Source of the DNA: Priestia megaterium
GTDB lineage: Bacteria > Bacillota > Bacilli > Bacillales > Bacillaceae_H
Assembly: GCF_023824195.1 (NCBI RefSeq)
Contig: NZ_CP085442.1
Coordinates: 248,001 to 312,000, forward strand
DNA length: 64,000 nucleotides
Reading direction: 5' to 3'
In this document: one piece after another, positions 11,896 through 26,088 of the stretch
How the letters are laid out: every line of letters begins with the position of its first letter
Position numbering within the stretch: position 1 is the stretch's first letter
The notes under the pieces: model-generated
What the model was told of the DNA's origin: nothing
The model's database searches: none
What the model saw: only the letters and a program-made list of their open reading frames with translations
Made by a program: the position numbers and the translations under genes

Positions 11896-11924
11896 TTGTC
11901 AAAAAAGTTTTAATCCTTTACTAT
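11896..11924 (+). promoter_or_regulatory. putative internal promoter upstream of purH
   Basis: TTGTCA (11896-11901), 17-nt spacer, TACTAT (11919-11924), in the only long gap inside the operon. It could give purHD expression independent of the guanine riboswitch. No PurBox was recognised beside it. Confidence 0.5.
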
Positions 11925-11985
11925 GGTAGAGTAGTAGTGAAAGAAAGATTTTAAATGAGAGATCGGATCAGGAGGAGTTTACAAA

Positions 11986-14811
<2,826 letters not shown>

Positions 14812-14812
<1 letters not shown>

Positions 14813-14840
14813 AAAAGGAGAGCTCCGGCTCTCCTTTTTA
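14812..14840. terminator. terminator of the pur operon, bidirectional
   Basis: Stem AAAAAGGAGAGC / GCTCTCCTTTTT with a TCCG loop. A-run and T-run on both sides let it serve both purD and the convergent DUF2892 gene. Confidence 0.92.
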
Positions 14841-14842
14841 CC

Positions 14843-15100
14843 TTATGAAGGATTATACGTTTCTTCATTTCCATTTGGATGGTGTTCATGTTCATCGTGT
14901 TTTTGACATGAATCATATGCGTACGTAAGGGGGCAAAAACGCGTGATGCCTTCTGCCACTTTTAAAGCTCCCATTAATCCTAAGAAGATGTATGAATCTT
15001 TGTACGGTCTGCGAGATAAACGAGATGTTGTCCAAGAAAGAAGGGTAAATCCCAGTGTAAGTCGAATTAATGCGTTAACAATGCCGATATTTGGTTTCAT
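14843..15100 (-). CDS. small DUF2892 (YgaP-like) membrane protein
   Basis: 85 residues, start ATG with a good AGGTGA site. The N-terminal half matches the DUF2892 pattern: MKPNIGIVNALIRLTLGF, a hydrophobic segment near 9-24, then a second one around 38-50 and the ending RFCPLTYAYD, typical of the inner-membrane segment of YgaP-like proteins. A histidine- and acid-rich tail (about 66-85) could bind metal weakly. No rhodanese domain is attached. Role unknown. It is convergent to the pur operon. Confidence 0.75.
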   Translation of the reverse strand: MKPNIGIVNALIRLTLGFTLLSWTTSRLSRRPYKDSYIFLGLMGALKVAEGITRFCPLTYAYDSCQKHDEHEHHPNGNEETYNPS

Positions 15101-15202
15101 GTTTTATCACCTTTATTCATAAAATTAATAACAGTTTCTGAATGCGTTTACATCACGGATGTGTTACGATAAAAATACATAGTAAATTAGGGGGAATTTA
15201 GC

Positions 15203-16951
15203 ATGCCGGAACAAAGATACCGCTGGAAAAGCAAACATATTAGACAGCAGCTTTTAGTGTTAAACGGTCAAAAAGCACCAACTATTGTTTTAAAAGATGC
15301 AACATATTTGAACGCTCGAATGAAGCAGTGGAAAAAAGCGCATATTTGGGTTTACCAAGATCGTATTGTATACGTTGGCTCAGAGATGCCTAAGCACACA
15401 GACGCTTCCACAGAGATTATAGACTGTCGTGAGAAATATGTGGTTCCTGGGTATATTGAGCCGCATGTTCACCCGTTTCAGTTATATAATCCCCAGACTT
15501 TTTCCCAATATGCAGCCAAGCACGGAACAACGACTTTATTTAATGATAATTTAATTCTCGCTTTACAGCTTGAACAAAAAACGGCATTTTCATTGATTGA
15601 AGAAATGAAAACGTTACCACAATCGCTGTATTGGTGGTGCAGATTTGATTCGCAGACGGAAATTGATGAAGAGGCTGACATCTTCTCACATACGAACATT
15701 ACTTCTTGGCTACAAAATGAAGCTGTCTTACAAGGAGGCGAACTGACAAGTTGGCCGAAGCTTTTAGACGGAGATGATTTAATGCTTCACTGGGTTCAAG
15801 AGACAAAACGGATGAGAAAGCACATTGAAGGACATTTCCCAGGGGCGTCAGCATTTACTTTGGCAAAAATGAAATTGCTCGGGGCAGACAGCGATCATGA
15901 GTCTATGACAGGGGAAGATGTTGTTGCTCGGTTAACGCAAGGCTATGACGTTGCTTTGCGCCACTCTTCAATTCGTCCGGATTTGCCAAAATTACTGCAG
16001 GAGTTAAAAGAGCTGCAGGTAGATTATTTTGACCATATTACGATGAATACAGACGGTTCTCCGCCTTCTTTTTACCAAAATGGCGTGTCAGATATGTTAA
16101 TTACATTAGCTATTTCAGAAGGGGTTCCCGTGTTAGATGCTTATAATATGGTGTCTGTAAATATTGCTCGCTATTATAACATGGAACATTTGCACGGGCA
16201 TGTAGCAACAGGCTGTGTGGCTAATATTAATATTTTAGAAGATCCTATGCGGCCTACTCCGGTATCTGTGCTAGCAAAAGGAAAGTGGATGAAAAAAGAA
16301 GGCAAAGAACAAGCATTAGCCTCAGTAGAATTTCCTTGGGAAAAGTTTGGTTTTTCACCGTTAAAGTTGGACTTTGATTTAACGATGGACGATTTTCAAT
16401 TTTCAATGCCAGTAGGCGTAAAAATGAAAAATGCTGTTATTATGGAGCCGTATTCAATTCACTTGAATGTGAGCGGAGATGTATTAGCCTCTGATCATGA
16501 TGAAAGCTTTTTAGTGCTGGTGGACCGAGAAGGCAAGTGGCGGATCAATACGCTGTTAAAAGGATTTGCGACAAATGTATCGGGACTGGCGAGTTCATTT
16601 TCAAATACAGGTGATTTTATTTTAATTGGAAAATCGAAAAAAGATATGATGTGTGCATTTAAACGTATGAAAGAAATTGGAGGCGGTATTGTCATTACGG
16701 AAGATGAGAAAGTAGTATATGAACTGGATCTTCCGTTAAAAGGAGTCATGTCGAATCTGCCAATGGAGGAGTTAAGTAAACGAGAGGTAGAACTCAAGAA
16801 AGTGCTGGGTGAGCGAGGATACAAACACGATGATCCTGTCTATTCACTGCTGTTCTTTTCGTCTACACATTTGCCTTATATTCGTATCACGCCAGTAGGA
16901 ATTTATGACGTTATGAATAAAAAAGTACTTTTTCCGTCTATAATGCGTTAA
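15203..16951 (+). CDS. yerA: YerA-type adenine deaminase-like amidohydrolase
   Basis: 582 residues, amidohydrolase superfamily with the adenine deaminase C-terminal domain. Metal-site elements are HVH (88-90), HIEGH (207-211), DHE (231-233) and the Asp of MNTDG (283-285). B. subtilis yerA is at the same place, after purD. Compared with AdeC, the first motif continues PF rather than the usual IES, and the strand-8 TDD is TDG, so adenine as substrate is plausible but not assured; a related purine or another cyclic amide is possible. ATG at 15203 follows GGGGGAA. It probably acts in purine salvage in the cytoplasm, which fits its position. Confidence 0.82.
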   Translation: MPEQRYRWKSKHIRQQLLVLNGQKAPTIVLKDATYLNARMKQWKKAHIWVYQDRIVYVGSEMPKHTDASTEIIDCREKYVVPGYIEPHVHPFQLYNPQTFSQYAAKHGTTTLFNDNLILALQLEQKTAFSLIEEMKTLPQSLYWWCRFDSQTEIDEEADIFSHTNITSWLQNEAVLQGGELTSWPKLLDGDDLMLHWVQETKRMRKHIEGHFPGASAFTLAKMKLLGADSDHESMTGEDVVARLTQGYDVALRHSSIRPDLPKLLQELKELQVDYFDHITMNTDGSPPSFYQNGVSDMLITLAISEGVPVLDAYNMVSVNIARYYNMEHLHGHVATGCVANINILEDPMRPTPVSVLAKGKWMKKEGKEQALASVEFPWEKFGFSPLKLDFDLTMDDFQFSMPVGVKMKNAVIMEPYSIHLNVSGDVLASDHDESFLVLVDREGKWRINTLLKGFATNVSGLASSFSNTGDFILIGKSKKDMMCAFKRMKEIGGGIVITEDEKVVYELDLPLKGVMSNLPMEELSKREVELKKVLGERGYKHDDPVYSLLFFSSTHLPYIRITPVGIYDVMNKKVLFPSIMR

Positions 16952-17098
16952 AATATAAAAGTATCAAAGGAATTTGAAATTTGTATGAAATTGGCTGTCT
17001 TCATACAGAATGAATGTATGTGCAAATAAATATAGAAACTGTATTTTATAGATAGAAACAACCAGTAAAGAAAGCCAATGATAAAGGAGTTCGATACG

Positions 17099-17404
17099 AT
17101 GCAAATCAACAAACTACGAGGAAAAGAATTAGATCAGCTATTTCAAGCGATTTTATCATTAGAAAACATTGAAGAATGCTATCAATTTTTTGATGACCTA
17201 TGTACAGTTAATGAAATTCAATCATTAGCACAGCGCTTAGAAGTGGCAAGAATGCTAAGAGAAGGCAACACGTACCATAAAATTGAGACGGAAACTGGAG
17301 CAAGCACAGCGACTATTTCCCGTGTTAAACGCTGCTTGAATTATGGAAGCGATGCGTATCAAATGGTGTTAGAACGCCTTCAAGAAGATTCAAATCAAAA
17401 GTAA
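17099..17404 (+). CDS. yerC: YerC, TrpR-like helix-turn-helix protein
   Basis: 101 residues, TrpR/YerC family. The helix-turn-helix (about 55-80: AQRLEVARMLREGNTYHKIE and TGASTATISRVKR) is nearly identical to the B. subtilis protein. In-frame ATG at 17078 overlaps the ribosome binding site AAAGGAG, so ATG 17099 is taken. Trp repressor relatives bind DNA as dimers; the ligand of YerC is unknown to me. It is monocistronic, ending at a strong terminator shared with glyS. Confidence 0.92.
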   Translation: MQINKLRGKELDQLFQAILSLENIEECYQFFDDLCTVNEIQSLAQRLEVARMLREGNTYHKIETETGASTATISRVKRCLNYGSDAYQMVLERLQEDSNQK

Positions 17405-17440
17405 AGCGTATGGCTGAAGCAGCCATACGCTTATTTTTTT
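17404..17440. terminator. terminator between yerC and glyS
   Basis: Perfect 12-bp stem AAGCGTATGGCT / AGCCATACGCTT, 5-nt loop, then ATTTTTTT on the plus strand. It starts at the yerC stop codon and lies 10 nt from the glyS stop, so it may serve both strands. Confidence 0.92.
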
Positions 17441-17442
17441 TA

Positions 17443-18825
17443 TTAAAATTGAGTTGCTTCTTCAATGATATTTTTAAGGTCGCTAATTGCTACACGTTTT
17501 TGTTCCATTGTGTCGCGGTTACGGATTGTTACTTGATTGTCTTCTAATGAATCGAAGTCAAATGTAATACAGAACGGCGTACCGATTTCATCATGGCGAC
17601 GGTAACGTTTACCGATTGAACCAGCATCATCATAGTCAATCATAAAGTATTTTGCTAAATCTTCAAAGACAGCGCGAGCTTCGTTAGAAAGCTTTTTAGA
17701 AAGTGGCAATACAGCAGCTTTAAATGGTGCTAAAGCAGGGTGAAGCTGCATAACTGTACGAGAAGAGCCATCTTCTAACGTTTCTTCTTCATACGCATCA
17801 ATCATATAAGCTAATGTTACACGGTCTGCGCCTAAAGAAGGCTCGATGCAGTAAGGTACATAGCGTTCGTTTGTTTCTTGATCAACATATTGGAAGTCTT
17901 CTCCAGAATGTTCCATATGCTGCTTTAAGTCATAGTCTGTACGAGAAGCTACGCCCCATAGTTCGCCCCAGCCGAATGGGAACTTGTATTCAAAGTCTGT
18001 TGTTGCATTACTGTAGTGAGAAAGTTCATCATCATCATGGTCGCGAAGACGAACGTTTTCTTCTTTCATACCAAGAGAAAGAAGCCATTTGTTACATGTT
18101 TCTTTCCAGTAGTTAAACCACTCTAATTCGGTGCCTGGTTTACAGAAGAATTCAAGTTCCATTTGTTCAAATTCACGCGTACGGAATGTGAAGTTACCAG
18201 GTGTAATTTCGTTACGGAAGCTTTTACCCACTTGGCCGATACCGAACGGAAGCTTTTTACGCATTGAGCGCTGAACGTTTTTAAAGTTTACGAAAATACC
18301 TTGAGCTGTTTCAGGACGAAGGTAAATTTCATTTGTTGATGTTTCAGTTACACCTTGGTGCGTTTTGAACATTAAGTTAAATTGACGAATTTCAGTGAAG
18401 TTAGCTGAACCACACTCAGGACATGTAATTTCATGTTCTTTAATTAAGTCAGCCATTGCATCAAATGAAAGGCCGTCTACGATCATTTCAATGCCTTTTT
18501 CTTGAAGTTTTTCTTCAATTAATTTATCGGCACGATGACGAGCTTTACAATCCTTACAGTCGATCATTGGGTCATTAAAGTTTCCTAAGTGACCAGAAGC
18601 TTCCCATGTTTTTGGATTCATTAAAATCGCAGCGTCTAAACCAACGTTGTATGGAGATTCTTGAATGAATTTTTTCCACCATGCTTTTTTAATATTGTTT
18701 TTTAATTCTACGCCAAGCGGGCCGTAATCCCATGTATTTGCAAGACCGCCGTAAATTTCAGATCCTTGAAATACAAAGCCGCGGTGTTTAGCGTGAGATA
18801 CGATTTGATCCATTGTTTTTGACAT
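17443..18825 (-). CDS. glyS: glycyl-tRNA synthetase, single-chain alpha2 type
   Basis: 460 residues, class II synthetase of the homodimeric type, charging tRNA-Gly. It starts [20 protein letters not shown] and has the SEIYGG motif typical of this form, motif 2 around [19 protein letters not shown] and motif 3 near the DEIGTPFC / anticodon-binding C-terminal domain. A four-Cys zinc-like set is seen (CKDCKAR, CPECGS). A longer open frame to 18972 reads through the T-box leader and is rejected; ATG at 18825 follows AGGAGGAATT. B. subtilis instead uses the two-subunit GlyQ/GlyS enzyme at another locus. Its expression should follow uncharged tRNA-Gly through the T-box. Confidence 0.96.
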   Translation of the reverse strand: MSKTMDQIVSHAKHRGFVFQGSEIYGGLANTWDYGPLGVELKNNIKKAWWKKFIQESPYNVGLDAAILMNPKTWEASGHLGNFNDPMIDCKDCKARHRADKLIEEKLQEKGIEMIVDGLSFDAMADLIKEHEITCPECGSANFTEIRQFNLMFKTHQGVTETSTNEIYLRPETAQGIFVNFKNVQRSMRKKLPFGIGQVGKSFRNEITPGNFTFRTREFEQMELEFFCKPGTELEWFNYWKETCNKWLLSLGMKEENVRLRDHDDDELSHYSNATTDFEYKFPFGWGELWGVASRTDYDLKQHMEHSGEDFQYVDQETNERYVPYCIEPSLGADRVTLAYMIDAYEEETLEDGSSRTVMQLHPALAPFKAAVLPLSKKLSNEARAVFEDLAKYFMIDYDDAGSIGKRYRRHDEIGTPFCITFDFDSLEDNQVTIRNRDTMEQKRVAISDLKNIIEEATQF

Positions 18826-18880
18826 TCTAATTCCTCCTGTAAATGGTAGTGATTCAAGCGAAACAAAAAGAGCGGGTACA

Positions 18881-19101
18881 AAAAAACTCTCGTCCCTGGG
18901 CATATCAACAATATGCCCAGGGACGAGAGTTTTTCCCGCGGTTCCACCCTGGTTGATACAAAATGTATCCACCTTTGTCTGTATATACTCCAGATTGCCT
19001 TTTCTTTAAACCATTCTCTAGGCTCCCACCGTCCCTAGTTCGCTTTGTGAAGAGGATTTAAGTACTATTGATCCTTCAGCGTATATCATATGAATTTTAG
19101 T
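18881..19101 (-). promoter_or_regulatory. glycine T-box riboswitch leader of glyS
   Basis: On the minus strand the conserved T-box AGGGTGGAACCGCG is at 18950-18937. The bulge TGGA has A in the variable place, which fits the U discriminator of tRNA-Gly. A GGC specifier (18999-18997) followed by A is on the 3' side of Stem I, opposite an AGTA motif. A very strong terminator follows: 20+ bp stem with ACTCTCGTCCCTGGGCATAT and its complement, 18881-18935, ending in a T run. Uncharged tRNA-Gly would favour the antiterminator. Confidence 0.95.
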
Positions 19102-19107
19102 AGCTAT

Positions 19108-19136
19108 ATATTAGCATATCCTATGCAGAGAAACAA
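19108..19136 (-). promoter_or_regulatory. promoter of the glyS T-box leader
   Basis: Minus strand TTGTTT (19136-19131), 17-nt spacer, extended -10 TGC-TAATAT (box at 19113-19108). Transcription would begin near 19101, at the 5' edge of the T-box leader. Confidence 0.65.
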
Positions 19137-19256
19137 TAACCTTGTGCAAAATGGGCTTTTTTTGTGATGTTTTCTTCCGAAATTTGAGGATAAAACCATA
19201 TCTTTTAACCATATTTTTTGAAAACAAAAAACGTGATGAAAAGTTCGGTTTTCCTT

Positions 19257-19285
19257 TCATTTCACCCTCTTAGTTTTGTTATAAT
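19257..19285 (+). promoter_or_regulatory. putative promoter of pcrB-pcrA-ligA-yerH
   Basis: Extended -10 TGT-TATAAT (box 19280-19285) with a poor -35 (TCATTT, 19257-19262, 17-nt spacer). It lies about 50 nt before the pcrB start codon and is divergent from glyS. Confidence 0.55.
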
Positions 19286-19337
19286 GAACAAATGGACGAG
19301 CGCGAACTTTTAAGTGTAAAGAAATGGAGGAACATAT

Positions 19338-20036
19338 ATGTATGATATTAAAGAGTGGAGACATGTCTTTAAATTAGATCCTAATAAAGAGATTTCAGAT
19401 GCAGATTTAGAGAAAATTTGCGAATCCGGCACGGATGCGGTTCTCGTCGGAGGATCTGACGGAGTGACTCTAGACAATGTACTGCAGCTGTTAATGCGGA
19501 TTCGCCGCTACACGGTGCCGTGTGCGCTTGAAGTATCAACAATTGACTCTGTAACACCTGGTTTTGATTCTTATTTTATTCCGACCGTTTTAAACAGTAA
19601 GGATCCAAAGTGGATTGTTGACTTACATCACGCGGCGATGAAGGAATACGGAGAGATCATGGACTGGGATGAAATTTTTGTAGAAGGATACTGCGTACTT
19701 AATCCCGAAGCAAAAGTAGCTGCGCTAACGGAAGCAAAAACAGATTTGGATGCAGAAGATGTTGTAGCGTATGCTCGTATGGCTGAACGCATGTTTCATT
19801 TGCCCGTTTTTTATCTAGAATACAGCGGAAAATATGGAGACCCTGCATTAGTGGCAGAAGTGAAAAATTCGCTAAATGAGACGAAGTTATTTTACGGCGG
19901 GGGTATTGAGATAAAAGAGCAAGCGAGTGAGATGGGAGAGCTAGCCGATACAGTTATTGTAGGAAATGTTATTTATACAAATTTATCGGAAGCGTTAAAA
20001 ACTGTAAAAGCGGTAAAAAAGAATATTGCACAGTGA
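19338..20036 (+). CDS. pcrB: heptaprenylglyceryl phosphate synthase PcrB
   Basis: 232 residues, TIM-barrel GGGP/PcrB family. In Bacillus it couples glycerol-1-phosphate with heptaprenyl diphosphate to make an archaeal-type ether lipid precursor. Visible are the [11 protein letters not shown] loop (37-47), [20 protein letters not shown], and the phosphate loop GGGI followed by the VGNVIY segment. Start ATG with GGAGGAAC. First gene of a pcrB-pcrA-ligA-yerH cluster, as in B. subtilis. Confidence 0.96.
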   Translation: MYDIKEWRHVFKLDPNKEISDADLEKICESGTDAVLVGGSDGVTLDNVLQLLMRIRRYTVPCALEVSTIDSVTPGFDSYFIPTVLNSKDPKWIVDLHHAAMKEYGEIMDWDEIFVEGYCVLNPEAKVAALTEAKTDLDAEDVVAYARMAERMFHLPVFYLEYSGKYGDPALVAEVKNSLNETKLFYGGGIEIKEQASEMGELADTVIVGNVIYTNLSEALKTVKAVKKNIAQ

Positions 20037-20088
20037 AAAATAAATAAAGTAGAATAGAGAATATATGTTCGATATAGGCGGTGAAAAC

Positions 20089-22314
20089 GTGAATTTTTTA
20101 AGTGAAAAATTATTAACAGGATTAAACCCTCAGCAGCAAGAGGCAGTTAAAACAACAGACGGACCACTATTACTTATGGCCGGTGCAGGAAGTGGAAAAA
20201 CACGTGTATTAACGCATCGAATTGCGTTTTTAATGGCAGAAAAAGAAGTTGCACCTTGGAATATTTTAGCCATTACCTTTACAAACAAAGCAGCTCGTGA
20301 AATGAGAGAGCGTGTGGCAAGTATCGTTGGCGGAGTGGCAGAAGATATCTGGATTTCAACGTTCCACTCGATGTGCGTGCGTATTTTACGAAGAGATATT
20401 GATCGTATTGGCTTTAATCGTAACTTTACGATTTTAGATTCAACGGATCAGCTGTCCGTTATTAAAAACATTTTAAAAGATCAAAACATCGATCCAAAAA
20501 AATTCGATCCGCGCTCGTTATTAGGAAGCATTAGTTCAGCTAAAAATGAACTGAAAGTAGCGGAAGAATTTGATAAAACAGCAGCGGGACCATATGAAGA
20601 AGTTGTAAGCAAAGTCTACAAAGAGTATGAAAAGCGTTTAAAGAAAAACCAAGCGCTCGATTTTGATGATTTGATTATGACAACGATTCAGTTATTTAAA
20701 CGAGTTCCTGAAGTGTTAACTTACTATCAGCGCAAGTTTCAATATATTCATGTGGACGAGTATCAAGATACAAACCATGCACAATATATGCTGGTTCGCT
20801 TGCTAGCTGCAAGATTTGAAAATGTATGCGTAGTAGGGGATTCAGATCAGTCTATTTATCGCTGGCGCGGGGCTGATATTACAAATATCTTGTCATTTGA
20901 AAAAGATTACCCAAAAGCCAAAACCATTTTGCTTGAACAAAATTATCGTTCCACGAAAACGATTTTGGCTGCGGCAAACGGCGTCATTGCAAACAATATG
21001 AATCGTAAAGTGAAAAACTTATGGACGGAAAACGATGAAGGCCAGAAGATTTATCATTACCAAGCAATGAGTGAGCATGATGAGGCACAGTTTGTAGCAC
21101 GTAAAATTAAAGAAGCAGTAGACAGCGGAAAGCGTAAATATAGTGATTTTGCCATTTTGTATCGTACAAATGCACAGTCTCGTGTGATGGAGGAAGTGCT
21201 GTTAAAATCCAATATTAATTATACAATTGTCGGCGGCATTAAGTTCTACGACCGCAAAGAGATTAAAGATTTGCTTGCATACTTGCGCTTAATTGCCAAC
21301 CAAGATGATGACATTAGCTTAGCTCGTATTGTGAACGTTCCAAAGCGCGGAGTTGGAGCTACTTCAGTCGATAAAGTGGCCAATTACGGAAACGTTCATG
21401 ACATTTCTATTTTTAAAGCGCTGGATGAAGTAGAATTAATGGGGTTAACAGGCAAAGCAACAAAGGCCCTTCGTGATTTCCAATCGATGATTTCGAACTT
21501 AGCTCAAATGCAAGACTATATGTCTGTTACAGAGCTTGTGGAACAAGTATTAGAAAGAACAGGATACCGTGAAGCGCTTAAAGTGGAAAAAACAATTGAA
21601 GCACAAAGCCGCTTAGAGAATATTGATGAGTTTTTATCTGTCACAAAAACGTTTGAAGAAGCAAGTGAAGATAAAAGCTTAGTAGCATTTTTAACCGATT
21701 TAGCACTTGTTGCTGATATCGATAAGCTTGACGACGAGGAAGAAGAAGAGAACGAACAAGTGATTCTGATGACGCTTCACTCGGCAAAAGGTCTAGAGTT
21801 CCCGGTTGTTTTTCTAATGGGTATGGAAGAAGGCGTATTCCCTCATAGCCGATCATTATTCGAAGATAATGAAATGGAAGAGGAACGACGCTTAGCCTAC
21901 GTAGGGATTACACGTGCTGAACAAGAATTGTATTTATTAAATGCTCAAATGCGTACACTATTTGGTAAAACAAACGTCAATCCAAAATCGCGCTTCATTG
22001 GAGAAATCCCAAGCGAGCTTGTGGAATCTTTAAATGAAGCAATGCGCAAACCTGCTGCTGGTCGTTCAGGGGCTTCAGCTTCGCCGTTTGCAGCGCGCCG
22101 ACAAGCGGCCGTGGCAAAAACGAAGCTTGTGTCAACAGGCAGTGAATCAATTGGATGGAGCGTTGGAGATAAGGCCGAGCATAAAAAATGGGGAATTGGT
22201 ACAGTTGTAAGTGTAAAAGGAGAAGGAGATTCAAAAGAATTAGACATTGCTTTTCCTAGTCCTACAGGTGTAAAAAGACTGCTTGCTAAATTTGCCCCGG
22301 TTACGAAAGTGTAA
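20089..22314 (+). CDS. pcrA: ATP-dependent DNA helicase PcrA
   Basis: 741 residues, superfamily 1A 3'-5' helicase, essential in Bacillus for repair and for limiting recombination. Walker A AGAGSGKT at 31-38, motif II VDEYQD, motif [17 protein letters not shown], motif IV QNYRS, motif VI in [11 protein letters not shown]. The C-terminal Tudor-like domain (about 680-741, [20 protein letters not shown]) binds RNA polymerase in relatives. GTG at 20089 after GGCGGTGAA is chosen over ATG 20065, which precedes that site. Confidence 0.97.
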   Translation: MNFLSEKLLTGLNPQQQEAVKTTDGPLLLMAGAGSGKTRVLTHRIAFLMAEKEVAPWNILAITFTNKAAREMRERVASIVGGVAEDIWISTFHSMCVRILRRDIDRIGFNRNFTILDSTDQLSVIKNILKDQNIDPKKFDPRSLLGSISSAKNELKVAEEFDKTAAGPYEEVVSKVYKEYEKRLKKNQALDFDDLIMTTIQLFKRVPEVLTYYQRKFQYIHVDEYQDTNHAQYMLVRLLAARFENVCVVGDSDQSIYRWRGADITNILSFEKDYPKAKTILLEQNYRSTKTILAAANGVIANNMNRKVKNLWTENDEGQKIYHYQAMSEHDEAQFVARKIKEAVDSGKRKYSDFAILYRTNAQSRVMEEVLLKSNINYTIVGGIKFYDRKEIKDLLAYLRLIANQDDDISLARIVNVPKRGVGATSVDKVANYGNVHDISIFKALDEVELMGLTGKATKALRDFQSMISNLAQMQDYMSVTELVEQVLERTGYREALKVEKTIEAQSRLENIDEFLSVTKTFEEASEDKSLVAFLTDLALVADIDKLDDEEEEENEQVILMTLHSAKGLEFPVVFLMGMEEGVFPHSRSLFEDNEMEEERRLAYVGITRAEQELYLLNAQMRTLFGKTNVNPKSRFIGEIPSELVESLNEAMRKPAAGRSGASASPFAARRQAAVAKTKLVSTGSESIGWSVGDKAEHKKWGIGTVVSVKGEGDSKELDIAFPSPTGVKRLLAKFAPVTKV

Positions 22315-22331
22315 TCGTGAAAAGGAGCTAG

Positions 22332-24341
<2,010 letters not shown>

Positions 24342-24354
24342 GAGGTGTGTGTAG

Positions 24355-25548
24355 TTGAAAAAGATATTGTTACTTTCTCTTGCGGTCATGCTTGTAACTT
24401 CAGCGTGTGCACCGAACCTTTCGGACGATAAAGAGACTGTTCAACAAACCAACAACAAGAAAGAAAAAGCAGTTATTCCGAAGTATAGTATTTCAGACGA
24501 TTATTATCGAACAATTCTTCCATTTAAAGCGGGAGTGGCAAGAGGCTTAGTCGCAGCTAACTTAAACAACCGCTTGGATGCGCAAGAATTTGAAACAGGC
24601 TTAATGCGCTTATCGACAGATAGCTATTCTCCGAAAAAATATGTGTATCAAGAAGGCCAGTACCTTGATAAAGATACTATTCGCTCATGGTTAAGCCGTA
24701 AGCTGAGTGATAAACAGTTTAAAGATCTTCAAAGCAAAACAAAAGATAATACGGCGAAAAAGAAGCTTAAAAACAATGGGTTAAACCCAATTGATACAGA
24801 AAAAGGCGATTTGAAAACTCGTAACGAAACAAGTCCAATGTACTTAGCGAACATTACTGAGCAAGATTACCTTATCCAAGACGGAGACGACAAGGTCAAA
24901 CTTGGAGGCGTCACAATTGGCCTGGCGATGAATTCTGTTCATTATTATACAGAAGAAAATGGTTATGCCCGTGAAGTGAAGCTTACAAATAAAGAGATTG
25001 AAGCCCAAGGAAAGCAAATGGCAGATGAGATTGTTAAGCGTATGCGCGACATCAAAGGCTTAGAAAATGTGCCAGTTCGAGTAGCGCTATTCAAACAAAG
25101 TGCTAAGTCCTCTTTAACACCGGGTAACTTTATAGCTGTCGGAAATGCAGGTTCAAATGATACGGCCGTTGGCAGCTGGGATAATTTAGACGAGCAATAT
25201 TATTTATTCCCATCATCAGATGCAACAAAAGATCATCGAGACGATGCGATGAAATTTGATGAGTTTAAAGCGCAAATCGAAGACTACTTTCCGAACTTTA
25301 CAAGCGTAGTAGGGAAAGGGTATTACAAAGATGGACAGCTTCAAAAAATGACGATTGATATTCCCGTACAATTTTACGGAAAAGGTGAAATTGTAGGATT
25401 TACTCAGTACGTTGCTGGTTTAATGCTTGATCATTTCCCTTCATATATGGAAACGAGTATCTCTATTAACTCAGTAAGCGGACCGGAAGCTCTCATTGTT
25501 AGAAAAGCAGATGAAGACAAGCCGTTCGTTCATATTTACGAAGAGTAA
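24355..25548 (+). CDS. yerH: CamS-family sex pheromone-like lipoprotein YerH
   Basis: 397 residues with a lipoprotein signal peptide: basic start, hydrophobic core and lipobox VTSAC with Cys18, so it should be anchored outside the membrane. The CamS family was named from staphylococcal and enterococcal peptide pheromone precursors cut from the signal peptide; here, as in B. subtilis, no pheromone role is known. Start TTG at 24355 with GAGGTG upstream. Last gene of the pcrB-pcrA-ligA cluster, 13 nt after ligA. Confidence 0.9.
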   Translation: MKKILLLSLAVMLVTSACAPNLSDDKETVQQTNNKKEKAVIPKYSISDDYYRTILPFKAGVARGLVAANLNNRLDAQEFETGLMRLSTDSYSPKKYVYQEGQYLDKDTIRSWLSRKLSDKQFKDLQSKTKDNTAKKKLKNNGLNPIDTEKGDLKTRNETSPMYLANITEQDYLIQDGDDKVKLGGVTIGLAMNSVHYYTEENGYAREVKLTNKEIEAQGKQMADEIVKRMRDIKGLENVPVRVALFKQSAKSSLTPGNFIAVGNAGSNDTAVGSWDNLDEQYYLFPSSDATKDHRDDAMKFDEFKAQIEDYFPNFTSVVGKGYYKDGQLQKMTIDIPVQFYGKGEIVGFTQYVAGLMLDHFPSYMETSISINSVSGPEALIVRKADEDKPFVHIYEE

Positions 25549-25555
25549 GCAAAGA

Positions 25556-25582
25556 AGACACTGCGAAAGCAGTGTCTTTTTC
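25556..25582. terminator. terminator after yerH
   Basis: Stem AGACACTGC / GCAGTGTCT closed by a GAAA tetraloop, then TTTTTCT. It lies between convergent genes, 20 nt from the end of the minus-strand gene, whose upstream A-run could also make it bidirectional. Confidence 0.9.
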
Positions 25583-25602
25583 TATTTATATGAATTTGTC
25601 CC

Positions 25603-26088
25603 TTATGAAGGAATAGCGTGAGGATTTTGTCTTGTAAACTTAGCAAGATAATAAGCAGCAAATGCAAACGCATCTTGTTCGGTTGTCCGCTCTTCATACG
25701 GGCGCTGTTTATCCAGCTCAAATTCTTTCTGATAATAAGGGATGTGATCTTGAATATAGTGGCGCAGCTCGTGAAAGATAGTTTCAATAAGCGGAAGATA
25801 GTCATCAAATTTAAAAATAAATATAATGCCTACTTCTCGCCAGTAAACGCCCGATGCAAACTGCAGGTATTCTGCTTCTTCTTCTCCAAGAGCAGAGACA
25901 ATTTTATTGGCTTCGCATGAATCACAAAAAATTATAGGAATATGAAAGGCTTTATTTAAACAAGCAAAAACATCTTTTTGCAAGGTGGGCAAATCCCACT
26001 TGAATTCTTCATCTAATACAAACCATCTTCCGCTTTGCTGATACACAGGGCGCTGGTGGATGACTGACTGTATAAGTATTTTATTCAA
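25603..26088 (-). CDS. small zincin-like protein with HExxH motif
   Basis: 161 residues, start TTG with AGAGGTG upstream. The feature of note is HELRH at 106-110, followed 27 residues later by EQDAFAFAAYYL (Glu137), the arrangement of a zinc metallopeptidase of the gluzincin-like or ImmA/IrrE-like kind (HExxH plus downstream Glu). There is no signal peptide or membrane segment, so it would be cytoplasmic. I think it belongs to a Bacillus family of unknown function (possibly DUF3920), but I cannot confirm that. No helix-turn-helix partner of the ImmR kind lies beside it. Convergent with yerH and divergent from gatC. Confidence 0.6.
   Translation of the reverse strand: MNKILIQSVIHQRPVYQQSGRWFVLDEEFKWDLPTLQKDVFACLNKAFHIPIIFCDSCEANKIVSALGEEEAEYLQFASGVYWREVGIIFIFKFDDYLPLIETIFHELRHYIQDHIPYYQKEFELDKQRPYEERTTEQDAFAFAAYYLAKFTRQNPHAIPS

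Noticed and set aside
18826..18972. N-terminal extension of glyS by 49 codons
   Set aside because: It is the T-box terminator and anti-terminator region, which is untranslated leader RNA.
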